Both the position numbers and the translations under genes were made by a program. Below the pieces are notes generated by a model that saw only the letters and a list, made by a program, of their open reading frames with translations, did not search any database and was not told the origin of the DNA. Shown piece after piece: positions 11,747 to 23,050 of a stretch of 64,000 bases of DNA (positions within the stretch are counted from its first letter, which is position 1; each line of letters begins with the position of its first letter). This DNA is from Lotus japonicus (taxonomy: Eukaryota > Streptophyta > Magnoliopsida > Fabales > Fabaceae): NCBI RefSeq assembly GCF_012489685.1, contig NC_080046.1:47827176-47891175 (forward strand), written 5' to 3'.

Positions 11747-13612
11747 TTAGTGGTTTTCTCCTTCACCCTCCTTGTCATTGGCATCTTCACCTTTGTTGTC
11801 ATTTCTTTCTTCTTCTTCTTCTTCTTCTTCTTCTTCTTCTTCTTCTTCTTCTTCCTCAAAGTTGGGCAGAACCAAATTTCCGTCAATGATCCTGGCATAA
11901 GGATCAATACCATCAGTGTTGATAGGCAGGTTCGGATTGAGGAACAGAATTTGCTCTTTGGCCTTGTTAAAGCCAGCTTCAAGTTGGGAGAGGATGGAGG
12001 CCTTCAAGGAGGTGGTTTTGGTGGAAAGGTTGGCAACAGATTCCTTCAAATTTGTATTCTCAGAGGTGAAAAGATTTGCCTCTTCCTTCATCTTCTTATT
12101 CTCTTCTTCTTTCGCCTTCATCAAGGCTTGGTTTTCTTCTAAAGTCTTCTTCAATTTTTCAAGTTTCAAAGCCAGGTCCGCGGCTTTTTTCTCGTTGACT
12201 TTGTTAGATTTTTCCAACAGCTTCATGGTCGATTTCAATTTGGCGTTCTCTTTTTCCTTGTCTTCAAGCTTCTTGGCCGTAGAAAGCCCATCGAAGCCAC
12301 TGGATTCAAGCTCTATCATTTTTGAAATCGCAGCAATTTCCAAGCTCTTGGTCATAACAGCTTGACAGGCTTCCTGAAGCCCAATTTTTCTTATTTTCTC
12401 TCTGTCAGCCTCGAACACAAGGTTCGTGTCCACCAGGGTGTTGAAATTGATACGGGAATCCCATAAAGAAGTGACTTCTTCTGCAGTCATGTCATCAAAC
12501 TCTTTAAGTTCATACTTCCATGAAGGGGACGGGGCGCTGGAAGATCCATATTGGTTGGCACCTTTGGCTACAAACTTTTTCATTGAAGACTGAATGCTAG
12601 TCTTCTCCGTGGGCTTCTCAGAATCTAGATTTCTTTTTCTTCTTTTCTGGGCGGGATTCTTGTCAGTTTCAGAATGGTTTCCTTCAGGTTCAGTCAAAGT
12701 CTTGGCGGGAGAGGGCTTGTTCTTCAACGCCTGCTGTTCACGACGGAAGCGGAGAATGTCATCTTCAGAGAGGCGTGCCATCCTAGCTGCAATGAAATTA
12801 AGAAGTAGAAAGTCATAAATCTTTGGGGCGAAAGAAATGGGGGGAGAGATATAAAAGGAGATTCTTACCAACAAATCTGGCTAAGTCTCTCTTTTTAAAC
12901 GCTTCATAAAAGTCATAGAGGTTTAAATTAATTGTTGACAAGAAATCAACTTCATGTTTTTCATCAATAGTTAAGGAAGATTCAGGTACTTTGTAAATAA
13001 GTTCGGGCTTATCAGTCCAGTAAAATGGGAACCGAGGAGTGCCGTCATCATAGTAGAAAACGTCTTTACTTTTCTCAGATTCCCTCAACTTGAAAAATTT
13101 CGCTTTCCAGTGTTTGTAGTTGCTCCTAAACAGAGTGAAAAGCCCACTTCCTCTAGCGGAAGATAGAGAAATGTACTCACCCTTCACTTTCATCCCAGAG
13201 GTTTCAAAAAAGGAGAAGCCCTAAACTCAAAAGCCCTAAGATAAGCCCAGCCATTCGCAGATAGCTGAGTTGGGGCGATATTCATTAGGGATAGGCTGGA
13301 ACAGGTGAAGTCTGAAAGGGGAAGTTTGTATTCGAGGTCAAGAAATATGGTTTGGAAAAAATATGTGTGGTTTCTTCCACTAGAGTCAGGTTTTCCAAAA
13401 CAACAAGGTTCATCAGGGGCACATGCGATTATGTCTAAGTGAGCATCATTTCCGTCAGCCCTAAAAGTGTATTTGGTTAGCAGGTCCATTACTTTAGGAA
13501 TGGTACGGAAATCACTGAATCTAGTTGTGATTTTCCGTGAAACCCATAGGGAATCAACAGCCGTGGGGTTTTTACGGTTCTTAGGTGCCTTACGAGAATT
13601 TTTTGCAACCAT
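11747..13612 (-). pseudogene. Antisense gene (aORF) of the Ty3 element, spliced, one frameshift
   Basis: A minus-strand gene lies between pol and the 3' LTR. Coding starts at ATG 13612. Its N-terminal part resembles the plant 'putative gypsy type transposon' domain (Transposase_28-like; SLSSARG, LFRSNYKHWKAKFF). An 82-bp intron (12868-12787) has clean borders, GTTG|GTAAGAAT and TTGCAG|CTAGG, and keeps the frame. The last exon encodes about 345 residues: a basic and Ser/Pro-rich stretch, a long Lys/Glu coiled coil, and an acidic poly-Glu tail. A one-base frameshift near 13215-13225 separates the first coding block (13612-13190) from the next, so this copy is probably inactive. Function is unknown; a structural or regulatory role is only conjecture. 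Confidence 0.75.
11806..11853. repeat. (TTC)n microsatellite coding poly-Glu in the aORF
   Basis: TTC repeats on the plus strand read GAA/GAG on the minus strand and make the acidic C-terminal run of the antisense protein. The repeat stays in the coding phase. Confidence 0.9.
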
Positions 13613-13627
13613 TTTTGAGAATCTACC

Positions 13628-13842
13628 TGAAATTAAAAGGAAAAGGGGGTTATCAGGGTGGAGAAGTTTGTGAATGAGCCGTTTTATGGGTATGTTAGGC
13701 AGTTAGGTCTCAGAATTCTGGGTAAAAGAGTTTGTGTGGAAAAAATTTGATGTGATTTTGAATCCAAGAGTAGAAATATGAGAAGATGGGATGTGAACAT
13801 TAAAGTTGATAAACAAATAGTTGAAGAGGACGAGGATTTACC
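13628..13842 (-). other. Probable 5' UTR intron of the aORF
   Basis: On the minus strand a donor CTCCTG|GTAAATCC lies near 13842 and an acceptor TTTCAG|GTAGATTC near 13628, just before the coding ATG at 13612. This is a prediction from splice motifs only. Confidence 0.4.
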
Positions 13843-14000
13843 AGGAGAAAAAGAGTAGAGCTTTGAAGAAGACGCGGGGTACTCTTGTAAAATTCTCAGA
13901 GGTTCTTCTGTTTTCCAAAAGTAGGCAGCAAGCACTCGTTGGAATTTTGTGAGGAAATTACTGGGGAGATTGAAAGTGGTAAGAAATGAGGAGAGGTGGT

Positions 14001-14010
14001 GCTTTTATAG
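14001..14010 (-). promoter_or_regulatory. TATA box of the antisense gene
   Basis: The minus strand reads GCTATAAAAGC-like sequence (CTATAAAAGC), a strong TATA box about 390 bp before the aORF start codon. It lies inside the element and outside the LTR, so the antisense transcript would not depend on the LTR promoter. Confidence 0.55.
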
Positions 14011-14606
14011 TCATAACTAGGAGTAGTCGCGTGGTTTCACATAAATTTTTAGGCTTTAAGAGAGGAGATGTGTCCTTTGCTGGACCGGTAAAATTTCGTT
14101 GGTGAAACGTCTCGTGGAAGTAAACAGTCGCGTTTCTTTAGGTTTGAATGTAATAATTACTTTTTTACGAATGCTGTTTGAAAGGGTTAAGATAGTGAGT
14201 ATTAAATGCTGAGTGGAAAGGAATTGTGAGAGTCGTCAGGTTTTGTGCCATCACGTGTTAGGGAAGGTAAATTCCAGTTTCGAAATATTTGCATATCTGG
14301 TTTGTGATTATGATAGGGACATGACACTGAAGCGACAGGCATAGACTATGGTCAGAATCGTAGAGAAGAAAGCAGGCAAGAAAGCATCAGCAAATGACAG
14401 GGGCGTACAAATAATGACAAGGGCGAAGCTTTCTTCATTTGTTATAAGCTATTTTTTCTTTACATGTAACAATTATCTAAATTTAGTGTAATTTTAGTGT
14501 TATTGTCTTTGTACCTTGAGGGGCTTTGAGTATTGTATTGTGGGCTTACGTCAAAGACACACTACATCTCAAAATGGCTTTTAAGATTAGGTGTCTTGTG
14601 GGTTTG
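14011..14606 (+). other. 3' end of the Ty3 internal region
   Basis: No gene was recognised. It contains the region upstream of the antisense TATA box and ends at the 3' LTR. No clear purine-rich polypurine tract stands directly before the LTR. Confidence 0.5.
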
Positions 14607-14832
14607 TGTACCGTTATTGGGCTTACAACCTTTGTAGTCGAATGGGCTTACCGAATTTGTACTATTGGGTCAGGCGACCCATGACCCGAACGGGTCAAAA
14701 CATCATGATATATAAAGAGGACATCGCCCATGCGGTGGGGGATCCAACACTTTTTACTCATTTTGCTACTTTGTCATATTCTACTGTCGTTTACTAATTG
14801 CTTAGCCCTGACCGGAGTTCTAGACCGGAACA
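14607..14832 (+). repeat. 3' LTR of the Ty3 element
   Basis: TGTACCG...GGAACA, 226 bp, with TATATAAA at 14709-14716. It is followed by the TATTG target duplication (14833-14837). Confidence 0.9.
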
Positions 14833-14925
14833 TATTGAGTCAATTTTTAAGAGACAAGCCCAACCGCATAAATATGAAGAAGCCCAATAATAATAGTTTA
14901 AAAAAGAGTTTAACTAGAACGGGGC

Positions 14926-15134
14926 TAAAACAGTGGCCAAACAAACCAACGAGCAGCAGGAAAAACAAAAAATCCCATAGCAGGTTGCAAAAACAAACCA
15001 ACGAACGGGGCTAACACTGTTTTAGCTCTAGTTTGTCTTTGGTTTGGTTTTTGCTTTTTCTTGTTTGTTTCTTTATATTTGGGTTGAGTACCCCTTGTAC
15101 TCAATTTAATGCAAGTTTTGGCTTATAAAAAAAA
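14926..15134 (+). mobile_element. Short 5'-truncated LINE tail (retroposon)
   Basis: A 209-bp insertion ends in GGGTTGAGTACCCCTTGTAC..., a LINE-like 3' UTR, and a short poly-A. It is bounded by the 14-bp direct repeat AACTAGAACGGGGC (14912-14925 and 15135-15148). A long target duplication plus an A tail marks target-primed retroposition. Confidence 0.8.
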
Positions 15135-15375
15135 AACTAGAACGGGGCCAAATTGACATGGCGTATATAAGCTAAAAAGTTATAAAATATACATATAGCA
15201 ATAGTTTTTTTACTCACATATAGCACTAGTTAAAAGTAAATAACTCAAGCAATTGGTTAATATCTCATATATATATAAATCGAATTTCTTACTATGAAAC
15301 ATTTATACTCCTTTTTTATTTTAGGGTATTCTTAAGATTATAAATTTGACAGCATAAATATATAATTAATATAAA

Positions 15376-16129
15376 CTAGTATTGATCTCGTATCATGTAC
15401 GAAGGGAATAAGAGTATTTTGTCAGCATACATCAGATCTATTTATATTTCCTCCATGTTTTTCTTTTTTAAATGTGTATACCACGTGTTTAAGTTTTTTT
15501 TTTCTAAACCTAGTTACATTCTAATTCATTTTTTCCTAATTTTTTATGTTTTGAATCAATATACCAAAACCATTTTAATCTTCTAAATGTATATAAGAAA
15601 ATATAAAATACAATTTTTTGAGTTAATTTCTAAATTAATTCTTTAATACTATTCAATCAATTTTTTTATGACATGGTTGATATCATTTTAAACGTAAGAT
15701 ATTACATTCAATTTTTTTATTTTATAATATAAAAAATAGTAATAATCATTAAAAAAAAGACTTTGTTAACATACATCTTAATGGTAGAAAAGTCACAACT
15801 TACTTTTATTAATTATTCTAATATCATTAAAAATTATTAAATGTTAAATTAATACAATAGTTATTTTTAAAAAAAATCAAAATTGACTTTTGTTAATTAT
15901 TCTAATGTCATTAATAACTATTAAATTTAATATTAATAATTAATTATTTTCAAAAGTATGAAATTATTTAATATTTAAATCACTAAAAATCAGAAAATAT
16001 AAATATGTCATAGTCTACCTACTAATTATAGTATGAAAGAAAAAACATTTACAGATAAGCATAGAAAGATGAGGTGAAACTTGTCGGAGTTGCCACTTTT
16101 TGGTTTCGAAAATAGAATATAGTATAAAA
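15376..16129 (-). mobile_element. Non-autonomous Helitron, copy 2
   Basis: Homologue of 4191-4947 over its full length. On the minus strand it ends with CTAG (15379-15376) followed by T; the 5' TC has changed to TT but the preceding A is kept. It is 754 bp with no ORF. Confidence 0.65.
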
Positions 16130-16740
16130 TATAATTTTATGCAAAAAAGTGTTTCTTTTGTAAGTATTGATGAATTCATATTTTAAAACGTAACTATAAA
16201 TAAAGGGAAAATGAGGTTCAATATTTTTTTAGTACGTTAAATTGCTATCGCAATTTCAACTCGAATATTGTGAAGGTCAAAGGTCTTCCCAATAGTATGA
16301 CTCCTGCAGATTATGACGGCTAAAACGACCTCAATTTATGTCTATAAATGTACAAAATGACGGTTTGAACCCTTGTAATTCACATTAGTTACAAAAAAAT
16401 TATACAATTACGATTTTGACAGCTCTAATTAACATCAAAGAGGAAACATTTTATATAAGGACGGTTGAAACCAGGGGCAGATGCACCTTATAGAGTATGG
16501 GGTAAATTGCCCCCACAATTTTTTTGATGTTTCCGATCCTTAATACTATGTGTTGTTTGTATTATTTATTTTATAAAAAAAATATTTTCTTACTACTATA
16601 TGTAGGAGAATTATTTGCTCTCACTACTTATTTATATGTATGTTTATTTCCCCCACTACTTATTTTATCAATATTTTTAAATTTAAATTAATTTAATTAT
16701 AGATTATAAACGTGGAAAATAAAGTATAATTAAAAATTAC
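16130..16740. other. Intergenic sequence with a possible hAT end
   Basis: CAGGGGCAGATGCACC near 16475 resembles the CAGGGGCGTATC terminus of the hAT at 17965, but no matching right end was seen. Otherwise there is no gene. Confidence 0.35.
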
Positions 16741-17040
16741 ACATGGCACGCCAAGTTAGCGCTGGCATGCCACTCAGCCTCCTTGTCGGAGTCGCCCTCC
16801 GAAGAAGATCAATTTCAAACTAGGTGCAATCGGAGGGATGGGGACCAAAATATTTTCCGAAGAGAAATTCTCTCATGGCGTTTTGTTCTTTGTCCCTGGG
16901 TAGTGCCCGGTTCCTCTGTTTTGGGTTGGGCTTTTCTTTCCTTTTTTTTTCCTTTCTCACTATTAACTTTGTACCTTGACTTTTTAGGGTTGAAGTATCC
17001 CTAATACTTCTCTAATACAATTTGTCTTAACTAAAAACAA
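16741..17040 (+). mobile_element. LINE 3' end remnant
   Basis: The stretch ends with GGGTTGAAGTATCCCTAATAC, then TCTCTAATACAATTTG and A-rich sequence. This layout resembles the LINE tails at 15060-15134 and 33420-33488. No reverse transcriptase frame survives and I found no target duplication. Confidence 0.45.
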
Positions 17041-17279
17041 AAATTAAATTGCCTTACAAATAGAGGGACTAATATGACCATTATCCCTAATTAATAAAGA
17101 TGATTATCAATATCGTTGTATATTTAATGGAAGAGAAGAGCGTTTTCCTGCCATTGTAGCTTAGAATCAACTTGTGGTGGAATTAAATAAAAAAATTAAT
17201 GCTAATAAATAGAACAATTTAATCATTATCCTTTTTTATTTGGGTACAAGGGGGAAAACAAAAACACAAGAAGCTAAAA

Positions 17280-17909
17280 ACTAACCTGGCAAAGCAGGGG
17301 AACAACTTCAGATGGAGGAACCTTCCAAATCTTTCGGTCCCACCCTTCACGAACGACGATCTTGGCTAAAGCGTCGGCGAGCTTATTCTGTTCGCAGTAC
17401 ATGATTGATCATGACACTCCAATCCCTCTATAACAATCCACAAGCTGTTTCAATTATCTCATCATGCGAAACAGTTTGGACATTCTCATATTAACAGAGG
17501 CTGTTCCCCATCATTGGAACTTCGCTACATCGAGATGAATCCTCTGCATAACATCCCTTGATTGCCACAGAAGTTGATTAAAAACGAAGCTGTTTCTCCA
17601 CTTCCAAAGATTCCAGGCTATAGCACAAAACATAGCATTATCTTGGACCTGCAATTGAGAAAAAATACACATCCGAAAGGATGCGCTCGCTAGCACGCCT
17701 GCTACAACCCTTGCAAATCTGCTCCAGACCCACACCGTGCTGGGACAGCGATGGAGAATATGCTCTGCGTCCTCCACCAACGCTCGATCCACACCTAATA
17801 CATGTCGCCGAACTCGCAAGATGGCTTCAAAACCTCTTTGCATTTGTTGGGAGCGCGCCAGAGGAAAAAGGCACCATCGGTGCTCTTGCTTTGCAAATAA
17901 GGAACACAT
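17280..17909 (-). pseudogene. LINE ORF2 C-terminal fragment (zinc-binding and RNase H regions)
   Basis: A minus-strand frame of 132 codons (17909-17511) reads like the zinc-binding region after a plant LINE reverse transcriptase: EDAEHILHRCPSTVWVWSRF and WNLWKWRNSFVF. Downstream, after stops, a block near 17400-17290 resembles the end of a plant RNase H domain (NKLADALAK, REGW). The reverse transcriptase itself is absent and the frame is broken, so this is a dead fragment. Confidence 0.75.
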
Positions 17910-17964
17910 GTTAGCTAACTAAAAGATAATTATCTAACTCGTTAAAAAAAAGCATAGGTGGATC

Positions 17965-18552
17965 CAGGGGCGTATCCACGATTTTCTTGTTGGGGGGGGG
18001 GAATATAAGACTAAAAAAATATTCATTGAATATTATATAGACTTTAAATAATAAAAAATTATTTAAATACAATTTTTCGTTATTTCATGGTACTAAATTT
18101 ATCTATTATTGTATCAATGGAGATTTTTTCAGCAATTTCTCTCTCGATATAGAGAGAAATTGATCTTCAATTTTGTTGATCATTGATCTTCAATTTTGAG
18201 AAGATCATTGATCTTCAACTTTGTTGCGAAGCCGAGTCTTAACAACTTTCATTGCAGAAAAAGATCGCTCTGTAGATGCTGTTGAAATAGAGAGTGTTAA
18301 AACAAGACGTATCAATCTATTAACAAGTAGAAATATTGTTCTTTTCCAGTTTCAACTAACTTCTGGTAAAACTCGGATAAACTGGAAATTTTCCCTGAAT
18401 TAGAATATCGGAAAACATCGGAGTGATAATGTCTCAGTTGGAACGACAAATTCCTTCTTTCTAGCTCAGAAAAATACCTATAGTCGGTAAACATTTCAAA
18501 ATTTGGGGGGGGGGCGAAGGCCCCTGCCAGCCCTCACCTAGATACGCCCCTG
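17965..18552 (-). mobile_element. Internally deleted hAT transposon
   Basis: The 588-bp element has 12-bp terminal inverted repeats (CAGGGGCGTATC / GATACGCCCCTG) and a perfect 8-bp target duplication GGTGGATC (17957-17964 and 18553-18560), as expected for hAT. The minus strand between 18330 and 18209 still encodes the C-terminal dimerisation motif of the hAT transposase (ISTASTERSFSAMK, then KTRLRNKVED). The rest of the transposase is gone. G runs flank both ends. Confidence 0.88.
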
Positions 18553-18560
18553 GGTGGATC

Positions 18561-18994
18561 AATTATGTTAGTGTATTTTTTTATTTTCCAATGTATTCTA
18601 TGGCTGACATCCATGCATACTGACCATTAGTATAAACGCGTGAGGAGAGGTGGAGGAAGAGAGATATGAAGAAAGAAGAGAGAAATAAAGATGCAATAGG
18701 TGCTTTGATTGATAGAGAAAAGAAAAATAGATAGAAATGAAAGTGGAAAATAAAGAAGTGAAGAGGTGTGTATAGATCATAACTCCCACCAAATAATCTC
18801 AAAATAGTCCATTGCGAGCAATCCTAATGGTTGGGCCATAAGCTACAATAGTTGGCACAACCATCTTGTTTTGAAAAAAATTATTAGGAACCGTGCAGCA
18901 CAGTAAATTTGATGTAGTTAATATAGCTAGTTTGGTCTTTGATTGTCTTTTTTGGTACATGGTCTTTGATTGTCTGAAAGTAAATTCTCTTTTA
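18561..18994. other. Intergenic sequence, no gene seen
   Basis: No gene or element boundary was recognised between the hAT and the Helitron. Confidence 0.5.
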
Positions 18995-19604
18995 CTAGTG
19001 TTCTTTACCCGTGCGTTGCACGGCGATTAAATTTATTGTAAAGATGAATAAGTAGTAATGTGTTTTAACTTAGTTTAGGCTCTTTTCAATAAGTATAAAA
19101 GATATGGAACCGAACATATGTTACAAACATGTAGATGAATATAGCACAGTAAATAGATTAATTTGATGAGGTTGTAGATACCTGACTATGTCAACACTTG
19201 AATAGTAATAAAAAACAACTTTTTAAGTAATGCATTACATTGAAATTAAAATAAGATAAACATAACAATGACAGCAACATGAACCCTTATTCAAAATTGT
19301 AGTCCATGATTAATGATATAAACTTCATAATCGTGCTTGTTGTCAATAAGCATATTTGAGCTATAGAACCTTGAAAGGAAAAAAAAATTATAAGTGTAAT
19401 AGTAACCAATACAAATATAAACAATGTATAATTTGAAAATGATAAACTAACCTTATAGAAACGTCAATAAACCTTCAAATTAGATGATCAATAAACTGCT
19501 TGATATATTTTTATGCTGCCAACAATAAAGAGAATAACCATATCAGTTTTCCTATTTCTAAAATTTAAATTCAAATTAATTGTAAGATAATCAGCACTTA
19601 CATG

Positions 19605-22142
19605 TCAAATATTATCGAAGACTTCTTGATACACTACGTTGCGTGTAGTGTTAGATACAACTCCTTCGTCATCAATGATGAACATCTTCAACATTTTTCT
19701 AGATTTAACTCTAGAAAGTGCAACATATAGCTGCCCGTGAGTAAAGACAGGCCTTGACAAATACAGTCCAACATGAGATAAAGATTGTCCCTGACTTTTA
19801 TTTATAGTCATCACAAAACATAAAGTAACAGAGAATTGTCTGCGCTGGAATTTGAATGAAATGTCAGAATTAGATGGAGTTAAGCTCATCCTTGGAATAA
19901 ATGTTGTTTCACCCATCTTGTTTCCATTTAAAACAGTAGCAACAATTATATATTTAGTCAATGCGTTGATTATCATTCGAGTGCCATTACACAACCCTGC
20001 AGCTTGGTCTATGTTTCGAATGAGCATGATAGGGACACCAACTTTCAGTTTAATTGCATGGTTTGGTATTTCAGAGCATTTGAAATCATTTAAGAATTCA
20101 GATGTAAATCATTCCGCATTGTCACCTGAATCTTCGTCTGACTTGCACGGAGTATCACAGCTCAAATATTCTGTTTCATCACCAGGAATCATTGCTAACA
20201 TAAAGTTGTTGATTTCCTCTAAACTTTCAAGTGTTGGTGCAAGGATCGCTCTTTCTTGAAAGAATGAACTTTTTTGCAAATTATGTGCAAGTTTCGGATA
20301 TGCAAAATTAACTAATTCAAGCAACGGTTCCTTACACTGTTCAATAAGAAGATCTGGAGGAATCTCAATAAGTGTTTCTTCCTCATCAATCGTTTTAACT
20401 GTACCATCTCCCACTTGAAGCAACCAATCTGCAAACTCTTTTATTTCTGCTGCTGAAGAAGTTGACGTAGCATTTTGCAATCTCATATTAACAGTCAACT
20501 TCATTACCTTGCAATGCTTCCACAGATATGAAGAATTGATAGCTGAACCGACAATTTCAGAACGGCTTCCTTTGGAAATAACTGGAAGTATTTGTCTAAA
20601 GTCGCCTCCCAGTACCACAACTTTACCTCCGAATGGAATGTCATAACCATAGGTAGACTGAGTCTTCATAATGTCATTTAGAGATCTGTCTAAAGCTTCA
20701 AAACAATGTTTGTTTAACATAGGTGCCTCATCCCAAATAATTAGGCTTGCTTTTTTCAATAATTCAGCTTTTGGGGAACTTTGACGAAGATTACAGGTTG
20801 ATATCTCATTTATTGAAATAGGAATAGAAAACCTTGAATGAGCAGTTCTATCTCCAGGTAACAATAGCGATGCAATTCCGCTAGATGCGACATTTAAGAC
20901 GATAAGACCCCTTGAACGCAAAGCAACATATAATATATTCCCAACAAATGTTTTTCTAGTTCCTCCAAAACCATATAGAAAAAGGAATCAATTGTTATCA
21001 GACAAAACATCGTCCAAAACATTCTTATAAAAAATCTCTTGCTCTGAAGTAAGAGAACTGACCAATTCATCACGAATCTTTACCATTTCAGCCCTATTAT
21101 AATTCAACTCATCTGCAACGAATCTATCTTCAAAATTATGAATTTCTGAAAATTTAGGGTATGGTAAACATGGAAATTCCTTGAGTAACCTTTCATTGCC
21201 TTGCAATATTTTTTCAATCTCAATCATACATAAGTTCTGTAATCCTTCATCCTCTATACGAAGATCTGAAGGAAATTAAATGAAATAAGCAAAATAAATC
21301 AAATAAGAAAATTAAATTAAATGAGAAATATTGAGTTTTAATTTTTCCATTTTGAGAAAGAAAATGAATTTACACAACTTAAATTTTTCCTTCTAATAAG
21401 ACTCGCCATATTTTGATAATGTCAAATTTGAAATATTTTTAAAAAAATTGTATTATTTTAAACGTGATACTCAGGTATAAAACTTTAAAAAAAAACTGGA
21501 CACATTTATTTAGACAATAGAATCTCTGATATAGATTTTTTTTTAACCTGCAACAAATAACAGTGAGATTTGTAGGTGAATCTTTGTTTTTTTCTATTGG
21601 GAAAACTAATTATAGGTTAATTTGAGTATAAGAACAAAATATCTCTATAAAAATTAGAAAATAGATATGGTATATAATTATGATATAGTAGCTGTCCAAT
21701 CTCTTAGGTTGTGGCGTACTTTTTAAAATACGGTAAATATTGTTGGGTTCAATTAACATATGGAAATAAATAGTAATAGCCATGGACAATTATACATGTG
21801 AAAAAATAAACGCATACTAATTCATAAGGGAGAAAAAAGTAAATATTTGTCATCAGCATTCTAGTAAATAATTTCCTTAGCTGAGATCCGGAACCAAGTT
21901 CACTTGCAATTGAAATTCCATCAACATACTCCCGGTCATCCTCCATTAATCCCATCGCTTCGCATGCATCGCAGAATGTGGGATAAACAACACCCTTAAC
22001 AGTTCTTATGCTTTTAAAACTGTCACAATCTTTTTGCCTAGTTAATAAAACCCGCATGTAGTAATTTTCTCCCATTCCAGGAGCAATAAATTGCAATCGA
22101 CCAAGAGAAAGGCCTCTTTTCCTAGGAACCCATATTGTTGAT
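19605..22142 (-). pseudogene. Helitron PIF1-type helicase, disabled
   Basis: The Helitron helicase unwinds DNA for rolling-circle transposition. Blocks on the minus strand in order: the pre-helicase region with GENYYMRVLL and YPTFCDACEAMGLMEDD (22142-21860); TSEQEIFYKNVLD (about 21030); Walker A (about 20965); IIWDEAPM (Walker B, about 20730); GGKVVVLGGDFRQILPVI; and the C-terminal INKSQGQSL and HGQLYVALSRV motifs (about 19810-19720). Lesions: TGA at 20988-20990, TGA at 20109-20111, and Walker A reads GTRKT where GTGKT is expected (codon 20955-20957). The 21250-21850 interval has no frame and may be an intron or insertion. Confidence 0.88.
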
Positions 22143-23050
22143 TTTTTGTTTTACACAAACTTGGAATCAAATTCTGCATATGTGAGATTTCAGCTCAATG
22201 TTCTGTATAAAAATTAATTAACATGGACCAAATTTGAAGGCTGCACGTGAATTACTCATAAGAATTTCCTATTATAGGAAAATAGGATATACAATTAAAA
22301 TGGTCTTAATACAGTTAAATAGGAAATTAATTAATATGTTAAAATCGTCGTGCAACCTTTATGGTAAATAACACTAAGTTCATTAGGTTTGACTTGTTTT
22401 GCAAACAGCATTAACATGGTGTTAATGCTTGAATGAAATTCAACCGTGACTTCCTCAACAAAAATAACACCATTTTAATTCTTGACTTTTTTTAAGCAAA
22501 ATTAACACTATTTTTTTGCAATTTGAGTTAAACCTTTTTAATGAATGGCCTGACTTTTTTTCCTTAATTAAACACCAATTTTCGTGGTTTTTATATTTTA
22601 TAAAAAATCTGAATTAATACATTTTTTTTTCAAATTTTGATCTTTGCTTGATTTATTTCAAATAAAAAAACGGAAAATTGTTAAAAATAGAGCTAATTGA
22701 ATTAATTCCTCCATTTCTTTTAAAAATCCATAACCGCAAAATTGTTGGAGATTTTAAATAAGGAATGTTTTAAAAACCTATAATGGAATTTTTTGCTCCT
22801 AATAAATGGTTTATACAAAAAAATATCCGTTTTAAAAACATAATGAAAATTCAGTTTCAAAAACTTGAATGACTTTGAATAATGGGCCTCCATAAAAAAA
22901 CTGAAATCAAAATGGGCTTATACTATATTGGTCCAAAACAATAAGACGGTGACACTTGTCAAGTAAAGAGGGGAGGTGGGTGAGAGCCATTCTTGGAGTG
23001 CCAAATCATGAAGGTGGGGCTCACAACCTTCCTCTTTTCTAAAGTATATA
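22143..23050 (-). other. Helitron 5' region
   Basis: AT-rich, with no coding remnant recognised between the helicase block and the 5' TC end. Confidence 0.5.

Larger units (their letters stand above)
5276..14832 (+). mobile_element. Complete Ty3-gypsy LTR retrotransposon (Tat-like)
   Basis: The element has two 226-bp LTRs (5276-5501 and 14607-14832), both TGTA...GGAACA, flanked by a perfect 5-bp target duplication TATTG (5271-5275 and 14833-14837). Inside lie a primer-binding site, gag, protease-RT-RNase H-integrase in Ty3 order, a long 3' region, and an antisense gene. Extra antisense ORFs between pol and the 3' LTR are known from the Tat lineage of plant Ty3-gypsy elements. The two LTRs differ at only about five of 226 positions by eye, which points to a fairly recent insertion. 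Gag carries stops, so this copy is probably not autonomous. Confidence 0.92.

Noticed and set aside
11750..12365. Plus-strand ORFs with a poly-Phe run (130 and 149 codons)
   Set aside because: They are the complement of the antisense gene's coiled-coil and poly-Glu coding sequence.
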